DNA of 32,574 bases from Ophiostoma sp. CBS 140.51 (lineage: Eukaryota; Ascomycota; Sordariomycetes; Ophiostomatales; Ophiostomataceae): assembly GCA_029298735.1 (NCBI GenBank), contig JANSLP010000348.1:1-32574 (forward strand), given 5' to 3'. A model generated the notes under the pieces. The model made no database searches. It was not told where the DNA came from and was given only the letters and a program-made list of their open reading frames with translations. The translations under genes were made by a program, and so were the position numbers. Shown here one piece after another: positions 1 through 9,654 of this stretch; the first letter of the stretch is position 1; each line of letters opens with the position of its first letter.

Positions 1-400
1 GGAGGCACCATTGGCAGAGGCGGGCGTGTCAACCGCGTTCCGCAAATAGTCGCCACTGTTCCGTCAGCTATGCGGCGGCCGGCAACACTAAAAAATAACG
101 ATGAAAGAATCATGAGATAGAAATACAAAACAACAATTGTCAAACCGGTTTATCTTGGACACTTTTTTTTATCATTGATCTGTCACAATCTGTGTGTAGA
201 CAAGCAACGCGTATATCATCAGTGTCAAAGCAAATTAATTTCTATTAGTATATACATCATAACGCTTTTGAATAGGAATATTAACGTGTCCATTGCCGCC
301 CTTCTCATATCATTGTTCCTCTATTCTTTTAGGGGTCATAACCGTCCATAATAGGCCTACACACGGCCCACACTCTCTCATCTGACTGATCTCTGCCGGC
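1..400. other. Intergenic, AT-rich, downstream of the desaturase
   Basis: No open frame of note on either strand. Positions 90-350 are AT-rich and contain homopolymer runs such as the T-run near 163-170. This is the 3' flank of the minus-strand desaturase gene and probably holds its 3' UTR. No tRNA-like or repeat structure was seen. Confidence 0.6.
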
Positions 401-1618
401 TCAAGCTTGCACCTCCGTCTCGGTCCACTCGGCCACCTTGGCACCGCCCACCAGCCGGCCGCCTGTCTTACGCTTCACACGGCACCGCAGACCAACGCTG
501 TCGTCCCAAATGAAGCGCCAAATGACGTACGTCCAGCTGACGTGGTGAGGCAGGCTGTCGTAGAACTCGGGCGCAGTGGCCCTGAGTTTTTCGAGTCTGG
601 TCCAGGGCACGGCGGGAAAGTCGTGGTGTTCGTTGTGGTAGCCGACGTTGTAGGCAAAGATGTTGAGGGGGCCGTAGTAGCTATAAGTTTCCGGGATGGG
701 GATGTTGTTCTCCGGGTTCTTGGCGTCTGGGGTGACGGTATCGTAGACATAGTGTTCAGCAATGAAGTGTCCCGCGAGCGGGTGCAGCGAGCCGGCCAGG
801 AATGAGGACAACAGCAGGTACAGCAGGGGCTGGACGCCAAACGACTTGACTAACACATAATCAAAGACGCCCTGCACAACGACGTTGAGGGCGTGGATCT
901 TGGTAAAGGGGATGCGCATGACGGCCATAGGCCGGAGAGCATAAAAGAAGATTTGGAACGTGCAGAAAAAGGCCTTGCCGAGGATCGAGTCGAGGAAAAT
1001 AGCTTCGGCGGCGGTCGGCAGGTCCGTGTCCAGACCGTCGACACCCAGCGACTTGTGGTGCGTCAGGTGGTACGGCCGAAAGGACGCGCTGTAGGGAATG
1101 CCAATGGGCAGGTTGGCCACAATGGCCAGCAGACGGTTGGCCAGCGGCGAGCGGAAGGCCAGGTTGTGGGAGATCTCGTGAATGGCCAGAAACAGGTTCT
1201 GGTTGGCCGTCGCCCCGACGACGTAGGCCACGGCCCAGAATGGCCAGGAAAAAAAGGTGTAGCCTGCTTGGGCCAGGGCAATCCCCAAGAAAATCTGGAG
1301 GGAGACAACACCCACGACGACGTATTTGGTCAGAGGCTCGGGTCCACAGAGCTTGGTGACTTCGGGGTGCGCCTTGATGATGGCGAGGCGGCGTGTGCGG
1401 TGCGGCTCTTCAGTGTATGTCCAGAAAAAGTCTCGATACTTGGGTTGCGACTCGATGGGTGAAGGTGCGGCGCCGTTGGAGTGGCTGTTCGAGCCGTTTG
1501 CGTGGCCATTGGCCTTTGTCTCCTCAACAGCCTCGGCCGTCGCTTTGACTCTTGACTTGACACCGTTGCCGTTGATCTGCACAGCGGACGCTGTCGCCGG
1601 AGGGGCGGTCAAAGCCAT
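401..1618 (-). CDS. DES1: Sphingolipid delta(4)-desaturase (dihydroceramide desaturase)
   Basis: Single-exon gene of 405 aa. The family is the membrane fatty-acid desaturase superfamily, Des1/DEGS branch, which inserts the 4,5 double bond into dihydroceramide in the ER; in filamentous fungi this feeds the glucosylceramide branch. Three di-iron histidine boxes are visible: HEISH (147-151), HLTHH (184-188) and HNEHH (328-332). Hydrophobic membrane segments lie around 98-143, 160-175, 215-235 and 262-282. Residues 61-72 (YRDFFWTYTEEP) match the conserved start of the family's N-terminal lipid-desaturase region. The first 60 residues are a low-complexity Ala/Asn/Gly/Ser extension. The frame stays open upstream to an ATG at 1963, but that extra 115 aa is Cys/Phe/Leu-rich, unlike the family, so I chose the ATG at 1616-1618. 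Product assignment is firm; the exact start is slightly less so. Confidence 0.93.
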   Translation of the reverse strand: MALTAPPATASAVQINGNGVKSRVKATAEAVEETKANGHANGSNSHSNGAAPSPIESQPKYRDFFWTYTEEPHRTRRLAIIKAHPEVTKLCGPEPLTKYVVVGVVSLQIFLGIALAQAGYTFFSWPFWAVAYVVGATANQNLFLAIHEISHNLAFRSPLANRLLAIVANLPIGIPYSASFRPYHLTHHKSLGVDGLDTDLPTAAEAIFLDSILGKAFFCTFQIFFYALRPMAVMRIPFTKIHALNVVVQGVFDYVLVKSFGVQPLLYLLLSSFLAGSLHPLAGHFIAEHYVYDTVTPDAKNPENNIPIPETYSYYGPLNIFAYNVGYHNEHHDFPAVPWTRLEKLRATAPEFYDSLPHHVSWTYVIWRFIWDDSVGLRCRVKRKTGGRLVGGAKVAEWTETEVQA

Positions 1619-2605
1619 GCTGGATTTGTGAAAAGGGGGTCTTTGAAGCTTTTGGAGATCAATTGAGGTCGGTAGGGTTGAATTGGTTGATGAACGGTTT
1701 CTCGAGGATGGATAAGGGTAGGGACAGACGAGAATATGTTTTGAAACGCGAAGAGTCGAGAAGCGGCAATGGTGGTAGTGTTGAAGAGAAAACGTCGCAC
1801 AAACGTTGTAGTTGTTTGAAAATAGGAGCACCATCGAGATAAGATCTGATCCAGGAACAGGGCCACGCCAGGAACAGCAGAAACAGGGCACACACTGGCA
1901 CACAACCAAGAATAGCATGGTCCGTTTAGTGGGCTTTTGGAGGCGACGGCTGGCCAGACGCACGCCTAGAATGGTTCGACACGGAAAGCTCTGCAGCCGC
2001 CCACCCCGTTCGGAAGAAGCCCCCCTAGTCGTCGTCAGCCCCCTAATACTGTGGAAAACTCCAAAACGGCAGGTGCAAATACGAAGCTCAGTTGGCCGCT
2101 AACGTGCTGTTGTTGACCCCCCGTGGCATCCTTTTCTGCAAGCACATTAGGCCGTACTTTACACCGCTTTTACGAACCGCACCTTCCGTCGGAGTAAGGA
2201 GGAAAACAAAGAGAAAGACCGAAAAAAAGAACAAGAACAAGAATCGGCAACAGGCATTTTGGTAGAGGGACATTGAGATACATTTCGAGGCGGCTCGAGC
2301 GCGCCATTTTGATAGCAAACAAATATGTACATACAAGTACAAGCAACCCTCATATAGAAAGTCGCGTTTACTTTTACCTTTTCTCCTTCAAATCGATCCT
2401 CCTTCACATGTTCCTACCATCGCATCCTCTCTCATTTCTTCCTGAGACGGTCTTGACCTCATCAAACACCTTCGCCGTCCATTTTCTCACCACGTTCATC
2501 GCCTGCATCACCTTCACCGCCTTCATTGCCATTGTCGTCGTTGACGATCAAGGTCCTCAAACAGGGAACACAGCGGCAGAATGTAAGTGAGAGACAGCAA
2601 GGCCT
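1619..2605. other. Intergenic between zinc-knuckle gene 3' end and desaturase 5' end
   Basis: 987 bp separating two minus-strand genes in tandem. It should contain the desaturase promoter and leader and the 3' UTR of the upstream zinc-knuckle gene. The minus strand at about 2190-2250 is very pyrimidine-rich (TTC/CTT runs), which is typical of a fungal core promoter. Short open frames on both strands show no recognisable domain. No convincing structural RNA was found. Confidence 0.5.
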
Positions 2606-4511
2606 CTACCAGCCGCCGCCACCGCCCTGGTTGTCGAAGCCGCTGGAGCCGCCATTGTCGAAGCCTCCAGAGCCACCGCCACTGAAGCCGTTGTTGAAGC
2701 CAGCGCTGCCAAAGTCGTTGCCGCCGCCGCCGGAACCGATGGCAGGGCACTTGGACTGGAAATGGCCCATCTCGTTGCAGTTGGAGCAACGGACACGTTC
2801 CACTGTTGAGTGTTAGCGTCGGCATGAAGAGCAGAGGTTAAAAAAGTATTTGGAAGTCTGAGAATATACGCACTGTTGCGAGGAAGGGGACAGTCGCGGG
2901 ACATGTGGCCGAACTCGTCACAGTTGCGGCACTGCATCTTCTCCATGTTGATGGGTTCGGGGCAGTCGCGCGACGTGTGGCCCTCCTGGTCGCAGTTGCG
3001 GCACATGATCTTGCGAGGCTCCGTGCAGTTGCGGGCCATGTGGCCTTCCTGACCACAGTTGCGGCAGCCGCCACCACCACCACCACCCGTAGGACAATCG
3101 CGCGAAAAGTGGCCCACTGATTGTGTTAGTCGATAACATATTATATATATTCACGGTGTCATTCAAGGGAAAACTCGACTCACCCTCGTTGCACTTGCGG
3201 CACTCAACGCCCTCGGCGGAGCGGGGCTCGGTGCATTCCTTGGAGTTGTGGCCGCTCTGGCCGCAGTTGCGGCACGCAAACTTGTCGATGCGGGGAGCCT
3301 TGCCTAGAAGTGTGTTAGTATGGGCGCGCCGGGATACCGATAATGAAAAGAGCGCCTTGTACTCACAATCACGAAGACGGTGGCCCTCGCTGCCACAGTT
3401 GGCGCAGGCAACAGCAGCCTGCTCCATGTCCTCGCGGCGCTCGTTGGGGCAGCTGCGCGAGATGTGGCCGAGCTCGCGGCAGTTCATGCACAGCGGGACA
3501 CCACGAGCCACGGGCTCGCCGCCGTTGGCGAGACGCTCCAGGTTCTCCTCGGCGTTGGCAGGCCAGACGGCCTTCTCACGGGGGCGCGAGGGCTTATCCT
3601 GGAAGCGGAACGTGACGGTGTACTTGCGGTCCAGGTTGCCCTGGAGGTCCATGTTGGTGAGGGTTACCGAAAGGTCGGTGCGCTCGATGCCAATGAGGTA
3701 CACGCCAATGTTCTCGTTGCGTAGCATCTGTTCCATCTCGACGTAGGTCACCTCGGGGCACGCCTTGACGTACATGAGGAAGGCAGCCTTAACATCGTCG
3801 AGGTCTTTCTCAGCGGCGGCCTTGCGGATCATCTCGAGGGCCTTGTCGGGCGCCTCCTCGGGGACATCGTCGCGGATGATCTTGCGGGGGGTCTTGCAAT
3901 CCTTGGCATTGTGGCCTGCACACGTTAGCAAGGTGTGACAACAAATATTGCGCACTCACTGCAGGGCAACTTGACTTACCCTCCTCCTGGCAGTTCATGC
4001 AGAGACGGGGAGGCGCGGTCGGGCAGTCCTTGAACAGGTGGCCCTCCTCGTTGCAGTGGCGGCAGACCATGGGCATCGAGCACTCGGACACATGGTGGCC
4101 CTCACCGCAGCGCGGGCAGATGACAGGCATGCTGCACTCACGAGCCATGTGGCCCGCCTTCTTGCAGCGGCGGCAGACCATGGGACCCGCGTCAGGGCAG
4201 TCTTTGGACATGTGACCCTCCTTGCCGCAGCCGTTGCACTCGCCAGAGAACTGGCGGGGGACGGGGCAGTCTATCTTGTTGTGGCCCGGCTGGCCGCAGT
4301 TGTAGCAGCCGCCGCCGCCGCTGTCGGTGCCGAAACCGTCACCGCCACCACCGCTGAAGCCGTCACCACCACCACCGAAGCCACCACCACGGCCGAAGCC
4401 AGAATTGCCGCCGAAGCCATTGTCGGGATAGTTTCTAGCATCGTTGCTGAAACCGCTACAGTTGCCGAAGCCGTCGGTGGCAGCACCATCGTCGTTGTCG
4501 TTCCACGACAT
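2606..4511 (-). CDS. CnjB-like protein with 14 CCHC zinc knuckles
   Basis: Five exons, complement(join(2606..2802, 2874..3116, 3184..3303, 3367..3915, 3980..4511)), give 546 aa. Introns are 71, 67, 63 and 64 bp with GT..AG ends; branch-type GCTAAC or ACTAAC is visible in each. A Gly/Phe/Asn-rich head (1-68) is followed by six CCHC knuckles (69-82, 92-105, 113-126, 132-144, 150-163, 171-184). Then comes a non-knuckle region of about 135 residues (185-319). Eight more knuckles follow (320-333, 348-361, 371-384, 395-408, 418-431, 439-452, 463-476, 487-500), then a Gly-rich tail. Knuckle 4 (CPRCGEGHHVSEC) is one residue short between Cys2 and His. Such CX2CX4HX4C proteins (Gis2, Byr3, CNBP) bind single-stranded RNA or DNA; fungal relatives are usually annotated as zinc knuckle transcription factor CnjB. 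The true role (mRNA binding or transcription) cannot be settled from sequence. Confidence 0.9.
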
Positions 4512-5950
4512 TGTAGGAGATGTGTTACTGGATGTGTGTCAGTAAGTCAGTCGAGATGCCTTCGAAACCGCGGAAATGACAATGTGCAATCGATGTGAAG
4601 GGTAAAAGGACGGGAGGTGCGTGGATGGGAAAGGAGCCAAAGTCGGCAAAGCCGATGTGTGTGGAAATACCTTGAATGAGTGTTGTCTAGCTGCTCGAGA
4701 TGCTTCCTTGAAGAAGAAAGTAGAAAAACTTAACAACGCTGCTGGGAATGCTTGTCGTTGAGGATGCAAATCAGAAAAAAGGAAGAGCGTGGAGGAGAAG
4801 AAAAGAAAATTCCAGAAGACGTGAGAAGAAGGGAGAAGAACCCATGTTCACGTCTAAATAAACAAGCAGGAAAGACCGGCTGTGTCTTGTCGCGTCTTGC
4901 TGCACAGAGAGGGAAGGAGCAACCGGTCGTGACTTCCATCAGTGAATATTCTGACAAACACCCCAATGAGGAAAGAACGATCCATAACACATTGGCTGGT
5001 GAACAGGCTTGCACTGAATGGCAACCGGCTGTCAAGTCATACTACAGAAATTGACTGCCGTTGGAGACCATCGCATTTTGCCTGCTTCCGCATTTTCTCA
5101 ACCAACGTGAAGCTCAACTTCTGCATTATTGTCGTCTATCGCAGTCTACGACAAAGATGCACATACTCCGTACTTTTTGCAGTACAAGTCGACCCCACAT
5201 TGGCTGCTTCCGTATTAGGCCAGCCCGGCCACTGCAGACCACTTGCACTTGCACTTGCCGTGAGCCGTTTCCAACCACTTATCGTTCATTCTCGGTCTCT
5301 CCTCGCCGACGGTGACTGCCGTGTTTAATGATCGCTTCCTCGCTTTGATCATTTCGTTGACGTACTGAAACCTCGGTGACCCGCTTTTTTGTCCTCTCCT
5401 TCCCTTCTCCTTCTGTTTCCTATGTCCCCGTCTTCACTGTTCGCTGCCCCTCCTTTGATCACAGCAGCAATGACGGCGCTTCTCTCCCCGCTTCAACTCC
5501 CACGTATCGCTCCTTTTGCGACTGTTGACTGCGCTCCTTCCCCACCTTTTCGACTTCCCCCTTCGTGCCCACTTTCTTGTGTCTTGATTTGCGAGCAGAC
5601 GCCAGAGAAAGCAGTTCACAGTCGAACCGTCCCAGAACGGGCCCGGCACTGGCGCCATTTTGGCCATTTTGGCGGGATGAAAATGGACCTTCCCAAACAA
5701 GGTCAAACAGGTCAAAGAGACCCAACCCAACAGGCAAGCAAGGCCACGTCCATGGAGATTGGAGATAGCGAAACGGGCGAAACGGCACGGCAGGTGCAAC
5801 CCATAAAAAGGGCAGGAACCCAACTCCTGCCCCTCATTGAACTGGATATTTCCGAATCTTCACCTCAACTTACAAATCACGATACTTGAACCTCTACACA
5901 TTTACAGCATCAATTTACAAGTCGACCACCACCACCGACAACAACACACA
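4512..5950. other. Divergent promoter region between zinc-knuckle gene and aldo-keto reductase
   Basis: 1.44 kb between two divergently transcribed genes, so both promoters lie here. The stretch 5390-5470 is pyrimidine-rich on the plus strand, as expected upstream of the reductase. A direct repeat CCATTTTGG occurs twice without spacer at 5655-5672. TACTCCGTAC occurs at 5164-5173. No open frame here resembles a known protein. Confidence 0.5.
4528..4670 (-). other. Possible 5' UTR intron of the zinc-knuckle gene
   Basis: On the minus strand a GTATTT donor (first base 4670) and a CCAG acceptor (last base 4528) bound 143 bp just upstream of the ATG at 4511. A branch-like TTACTGAC lies about 20 bases before the acceptor. 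The inner sequence is CT-rich. This is inference from splice-like signals only. Confidence 0.3.
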
Positions 5951-7242
5951 ATGACTACCGAAGTGACCAAACCCGAGGGTCTTCCGGAGATGGAGTACCG
6001 CTTCCTGGGCCGTTCCGGTCTCAAGGTCTCGGCCATTTCGCTGGGCGGCTGGCTGACGTACGGTGGCCACGTCGACAAGGGTACGTTTATTTGCGTTGTA
6101 ATTCGTTTGCGTCTGTTTGTGTGCGCGTCTACTTTCACGGGTCGCCGACTGGGTTTGTCGTTTAAGATCTGACAGCCCCGATACGACAGGCGCGCAAGTG
6201 GATGCGCCTGCTGACATGATTCTCTTGCTGATTCTCTTGCTGACTGTTTCTTTTTATTTCGTTTCTTAGAGGGCACCTTTGCCTGCATGAAGGCTGCTTA
6301 CGACTGCGGCGTGAACTTCTTTGACACTGCTGAGGTAAGTTGCTCTGTACCCGATTTACTTCAAGGTCACGTCTAACGATGTAGGTCTACTCGGAGGGCG
6401 AGTCCGAGGTGGTGATGGGCGAGGCCATTCGCAAGTACGGCTGGAAGCGCAACGACCTTGTCATCTCGACCAAGATTTACTGGGGCGGCGCATACGGGAG
6501 CAACCGCTCCAACAATGTCGGCCTCTCGCGCAAGCACATTATCGAGGGCATGAATCAGTCGCTGGAGCGGCTGCAGCTGGACTATGTTGACCTCATTTAT
6601 GCGCACCGTCCCGACCGTCAGACACCGATGGAGGAGACGGTCCGTGCCTTCAACCACCTGATTGACACCGGCAAGGCCCTGTACTGGGGCACGTCCGAGT
6701 GGAACGCCGACGAGATTGCGCAGGCGTGGCGGTACGCCGACAAGCTGGGCCTGGTGGGCCCACTGATGGAGCAGCCGGCCTACAACATTATCGACCGCAC
6801 CAAGGTGGAGCAGGAATTCGCCCACCTGTACCGCGAGACTGGTTTAGGGTTGACCGTGTTCTCCCCCATGAAGCAGGGCATTCTGTCGGGCAAGTACAAG
6901 GACGGCATCCCCGACGACTCGCGGTTCGCCAACGAGAAAATCGACTTTGTCAAGGGCTACTGGAAGCGCACGGGCAAGGAGCAGTGGGACGCCATCGTTG
7001 CCAATGTCAACAAGCTGGCGCCCATTGCTGAAAAGCTGGGCACCAAGACGAGTGTGCTGGCGTTGGCGTGGGTGCTGGCGAACCCCAACGTCAGCTCGGC
7101 CATTACAGGCGCCAGTGGTGCGGCCCAGGTCTACGAGAACGTCAAGGCGGTCGAGGTGTACAAAAAGCTCACGCCGGAAATTCTGGAGGAGATTGACACC
7201 ATCTTCAACAACAAGCCCCCGGCCGTTGTTCCCCGGTATTAG
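5951..7242 (+). CDS. Aldo-keto reductase, Kv-beta / AKR6-like
   Basis: Three exons, join(5951..6080, 6270..6334, 6385..7242), give 350 aa. Introns of 189 and 50 bp use GTACGT..TAG and GTAAGT..TAG, with CTAAC in the second. The protein is a TIM-barrel NADPH-dependent oxidoreductase. The catalytic tetrad is complete: D62 and Y67 in FFDTAEVY, K95 in STKIYW, H139 in YAHRPD. NADPH-binding features include SPMKQGILSGKY and ITGASGAAQV near the C-terminus. The overall pattern is that of the voltage-gated potassium channel beta-subunit family, which in fungi act as soluble reductases; substrate unknown. The start follows a CA-rich leader (ACAACACACAATG) and the N-terminus fits the family length. It is transcribed away from the zinc-knuckle gene and converges on the methyltransferase gene. 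Confidence 0.9.
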
Positions 7243-7683
7243 ACTAGGCTGGTAGATGGGAGGTGTGTTGACGAAAAATGATTGGGAAAAGATCATATTC
7301 AAAAGAGACAGACTACAGTTTGCAACAGGTATATAAAAGCAGTACAAAATAAAAGGGAAGAGCGATACATTCTCTGACATGAGCTGAATGAATGGAGCAA
7401 AGTAAAGAAATGTGCGCAAGTGTGTCAAGGATAACAAAACCATCGTGCAGTAAGGCAAGGTCATATAGAACGGACAGAAGAGATGAAATAAACTGAGAAG
7501 CGATAAAATGGGTAGAGAAGAGATGGAATGCAGGTACGTTCAGTATAAATTCATGTGTGGTCGGTTGTCATCGAATATCGTCGAATTTAGTTGTGTCGGG
7601 TATCGGTGTCTCGTGTCTCGGTCTAGTGAGAATTGCGGGCGCTAATTCGAGTTTTTCGCCGCCTCACGTTCTTTGCTGCCGCC
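7243..7683. other. Convergent 3' region between reductase and methyltransferase
   Basis: 441 bp shared by two converging genes, so it holds both 3' UTRs. An AATAAA hexamer lies at 7348-7353 on the plus strand, about 106 bp after the reductase stop, and could serve polyadenylation. Nothing else recognisable. Confidence 0.5.
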
Positions 7684-8601
7684 TCACTTGGTGAGAACAC
7701 CGACAACGTGCGGGACAGACTGGAACCACAACTCGCCGGCTAGTGGCGACAAGTCGACATTCGACCAAGGACCGGCCTCGCGCAGGTAGCGGCCCGTATC
7801 CCTTTGAAGCTCGCAGCCGCCGACCATGAGGGGCCAGAACAGGTTGATCCATTTCTGGTACAGATAAATGGACCAGTGCTTGCGGTTGCAGACGTGCTCA
7901 AACACGTACATGCGTCCACCGGGCTTGAGGTAGTCGTAGAGCGCGCGGATGTTTTTTTGGGGTTCGGGGATGCTGCAGAGGCAGAGGACAGTGACGACGC
8001 AATCGACGCTGTTGGCCGTAATAGCATTCTCGGCGGCAGCGACGTCCTGGATCCCGACGGGGATAATCTCGTAGACGTCGTCCATGCCGGCGTCGTGCAC
8101 GCGCTGGCGCAGCGCAGTGTGTTGGCCCGCGTTGGGCTCGACACCGTAAATCTTGGTGATGCCGCCCGACGTGCTGACCTCAGTCGACGAAGCGTTCTTC
8201 CTCTTGTGGATGGTCTCCTCCTCGGTCCCCTTGGCAGTGGTGATACCAATCTCTTTGAAGACGGACACCCACATGCCGGAGCCCGGACCAACCTCAATGA
8301 CGGTGCCACTCACAGGCAAGGGTACAGTCGACAACTCCTCGCCCTCTTCCAACTTCTTGCCGTGGCTGACGCGGCCCTTGAGGAGGGGGACGACAATGGG
8401 CTCGACGCCCATCCGCACTTGCGGTCCCATGTAGGCCCAGAACCGACCAAACCAGGCCGATTGAAACTTGCTCCAGCTGAACAGAGTAGACCAATTGCGC
8501 GAGCGGACGAGGCCGACGATGGTGGCGGGCAGGTAGTAGGCTGCATCGGCGAGCATGAGCCAAGGCCCAGCGATGCGCTGGACCACCTCCACGAGACTCA
8601 T
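7684..8601 (-). CDS. METTL7/TMT1-like SAM-dependent methyltransferase
   Basis: Single exon, 305 aa. Class I methyltransferase fold: motif I VIEVGPGSG (101-109), an acidic residue in VEPNA (E155) for the SAM ribose, and a post-motif strand VDCVVTVLCLCSIPEP (199-214). LKPGGRMYVFEHV (225-237) follows. The stretch from 237 onward (NRKHW...WPLMVGGCELQRDT) matches the C-terminal signature of METTL7A/B proteins, which in animals methylate alkyl thiols at ER and lipid-droplet membranes. An amphipathic or hydrophobic N-terminal segment (about 11-32) could anchor the protein to membrane. A charged insert (about 120-148) separates motifs I and II. The family is clear; the substrate in fungi is not known to me. 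The start ATG at 8599-8601 gives the full N-terminal segment. Confidence 0.82.
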   Translation of the reverse strand: MSLVEVVQRIAGPWLMLADAAYYLPATIVGLVRSRNWSTLFSWSKFQSAWFGRFWAYMGPQVRMGVEPIVVPLLKGRVSHGKKLEEGEELSTVPLPVSGTVIEVGPGSGMWVSVFKEIGITTAKGTEEETIHKRKNASSTEVSTSGGITKIYGVEPNAGQHTALRQRVHDAGMDDVYEIIPVGIQDVAAAENAITANSVDCVVTVLCLCSIPEPQKNIRALYDYLKPGGRMYVFEHVCNRKHWSIYLYQKWINLFWPLMVGGCELQRDTGRYLREAGPWSNVDLSPLAGELWFQSVPHVVGVLTK

Positions 8602-8655
8602 GGTGGGGAAGAAGCGAGCAAAGGGAGGGGATAGCTAGGACAATGAATGCAGCAG

Positions 8656-8886
8656 GCTAGAAGAAAATGAGGGGAAAGAAAAGGTAGAGCTTGGCGATAT
8701 ATGGGAGTATGGGAGAATGATGAGAATTGGGAAAAGAAGGGAAAGAGAGAAGGAGGAAAGGCGAGAAGAGGGGAAGGATGGAAAGAAGGAAGGACGAGAA
8801 GAATAAAAGGAAGGAAAGATTGGTAGGACAGGATTTGAATAAATCGAAGAATGAAAAGGTAGAAAAGGCAGAAAAGGGGGAAACAA
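8656..8886. repeat. Polypurine/polypyrimidine tract
   Basis: Plus strand is overwhelmingly A/G. In 8731-8819 only 4 of 89 bases are pyrimidines by hand count. The minus strand, which is the methyltransferase leader side, is correspondingly CT-rich, as in many fungal promoters, but longer and purer than the others in this window. Confidence 0.75.
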
Positions 8887-9647
8887 ACATGGCAAGAAAA
8901 TCAAAGAGAGTGGCTGATTGGGTACCTGAAATACCCCGTATATGCATGTTCTAGCACACTAAATTTGTAGCCCAGCGCATTATGAGAAAAGAGAAGCCCT
9001 GACGGCGAGCCCTGATAACCGACCCTCGCAGCTCTGGCCTTGTTCGTTATGGGAAGGAGCGAGCCACACGTCTGACATGACATACTGTAGGAGCGATATA
9101 CTCTGATATAGTTAAAAAGAGGAAAGAGGTAAGAAGTGCAGAGGAGAAGAGAGTGGCCGTCAGATGATGTGCTCTCTCTTCTTGAACGCCGAGTTCGACC
9201 GACGTCACTAGGGCTTGCCCTCACGATTCCCCGATTGTGGTGTTTGCAGTGACCAGCTTTGCTTCTTCTACGATTTTGTTTCTTCTGATTATGTGTGGTT
9301 TTTTTTTCACCTATACTTTTTTGCTCCTTCCATTCAGTCGCTTGTGCAACGCGTTGCTCGTTCCTCTGCTCACGCTTGCGGAAAGTGAGGCGCGACACGC
9401 ACAGTCGAACACTCGCTCGTTCTTTCCCGTCTCCGCACAATTCAGAGCAAAAAAGTGAGGGGCTTGTGGTCTTATCGCTTATCGTCATCTCCACTCTGTC
9501 ACTTTATCTAGCCTGATAAGAGATAGACCAGGTGACTAAGCTACGCCTTGCCGAATACAGTTTAGTGTATTTCGCACTTGCAGTGGCCTCACACAATGGT
9601 AGCATTGTGAATGGGAGCCCCGCCAAAACGAACAAAACGCAGCATTT

Positions 9648-9654
9648 TGACTCA
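9648..9654 (+). promoter_or_regulatory. TGACTCA, CPC1/Gcn4-type site upstream of eIF2B beta
   Basis: Perfect seven-base match to the Gcn4/CPC1 bZIP consensus, 146 bp between its end and the eIF2B beta ATG. By chance about four such 7-mers (both strands) are expected in a window this size, so position rather than rarity is the argument. Confidence 0.4.

Noticed and set aside
1619..1963. In-frame upstream extension of the desaturase to an ATG at 1963
   Set aside because: Adds 115 residues of Cys/Phe/Leu/Ser-rich sequence unlike the family; most likely leader and promoter.
2868..2873. A GC-type donor for the fourth zinc-knuckle intron
   Set aside because: A canonical GTGCGT donor one base earlier keeps the frame (phase 1) and gives an intact last knuckle, so no non-canonical site is needed.
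7804..8634. 276-codon open frame on the plus strand, opposite the methyltransferase
   Set aside because: Antisense by-product of codon bias; the minus frame has all SAM-binding motifs.
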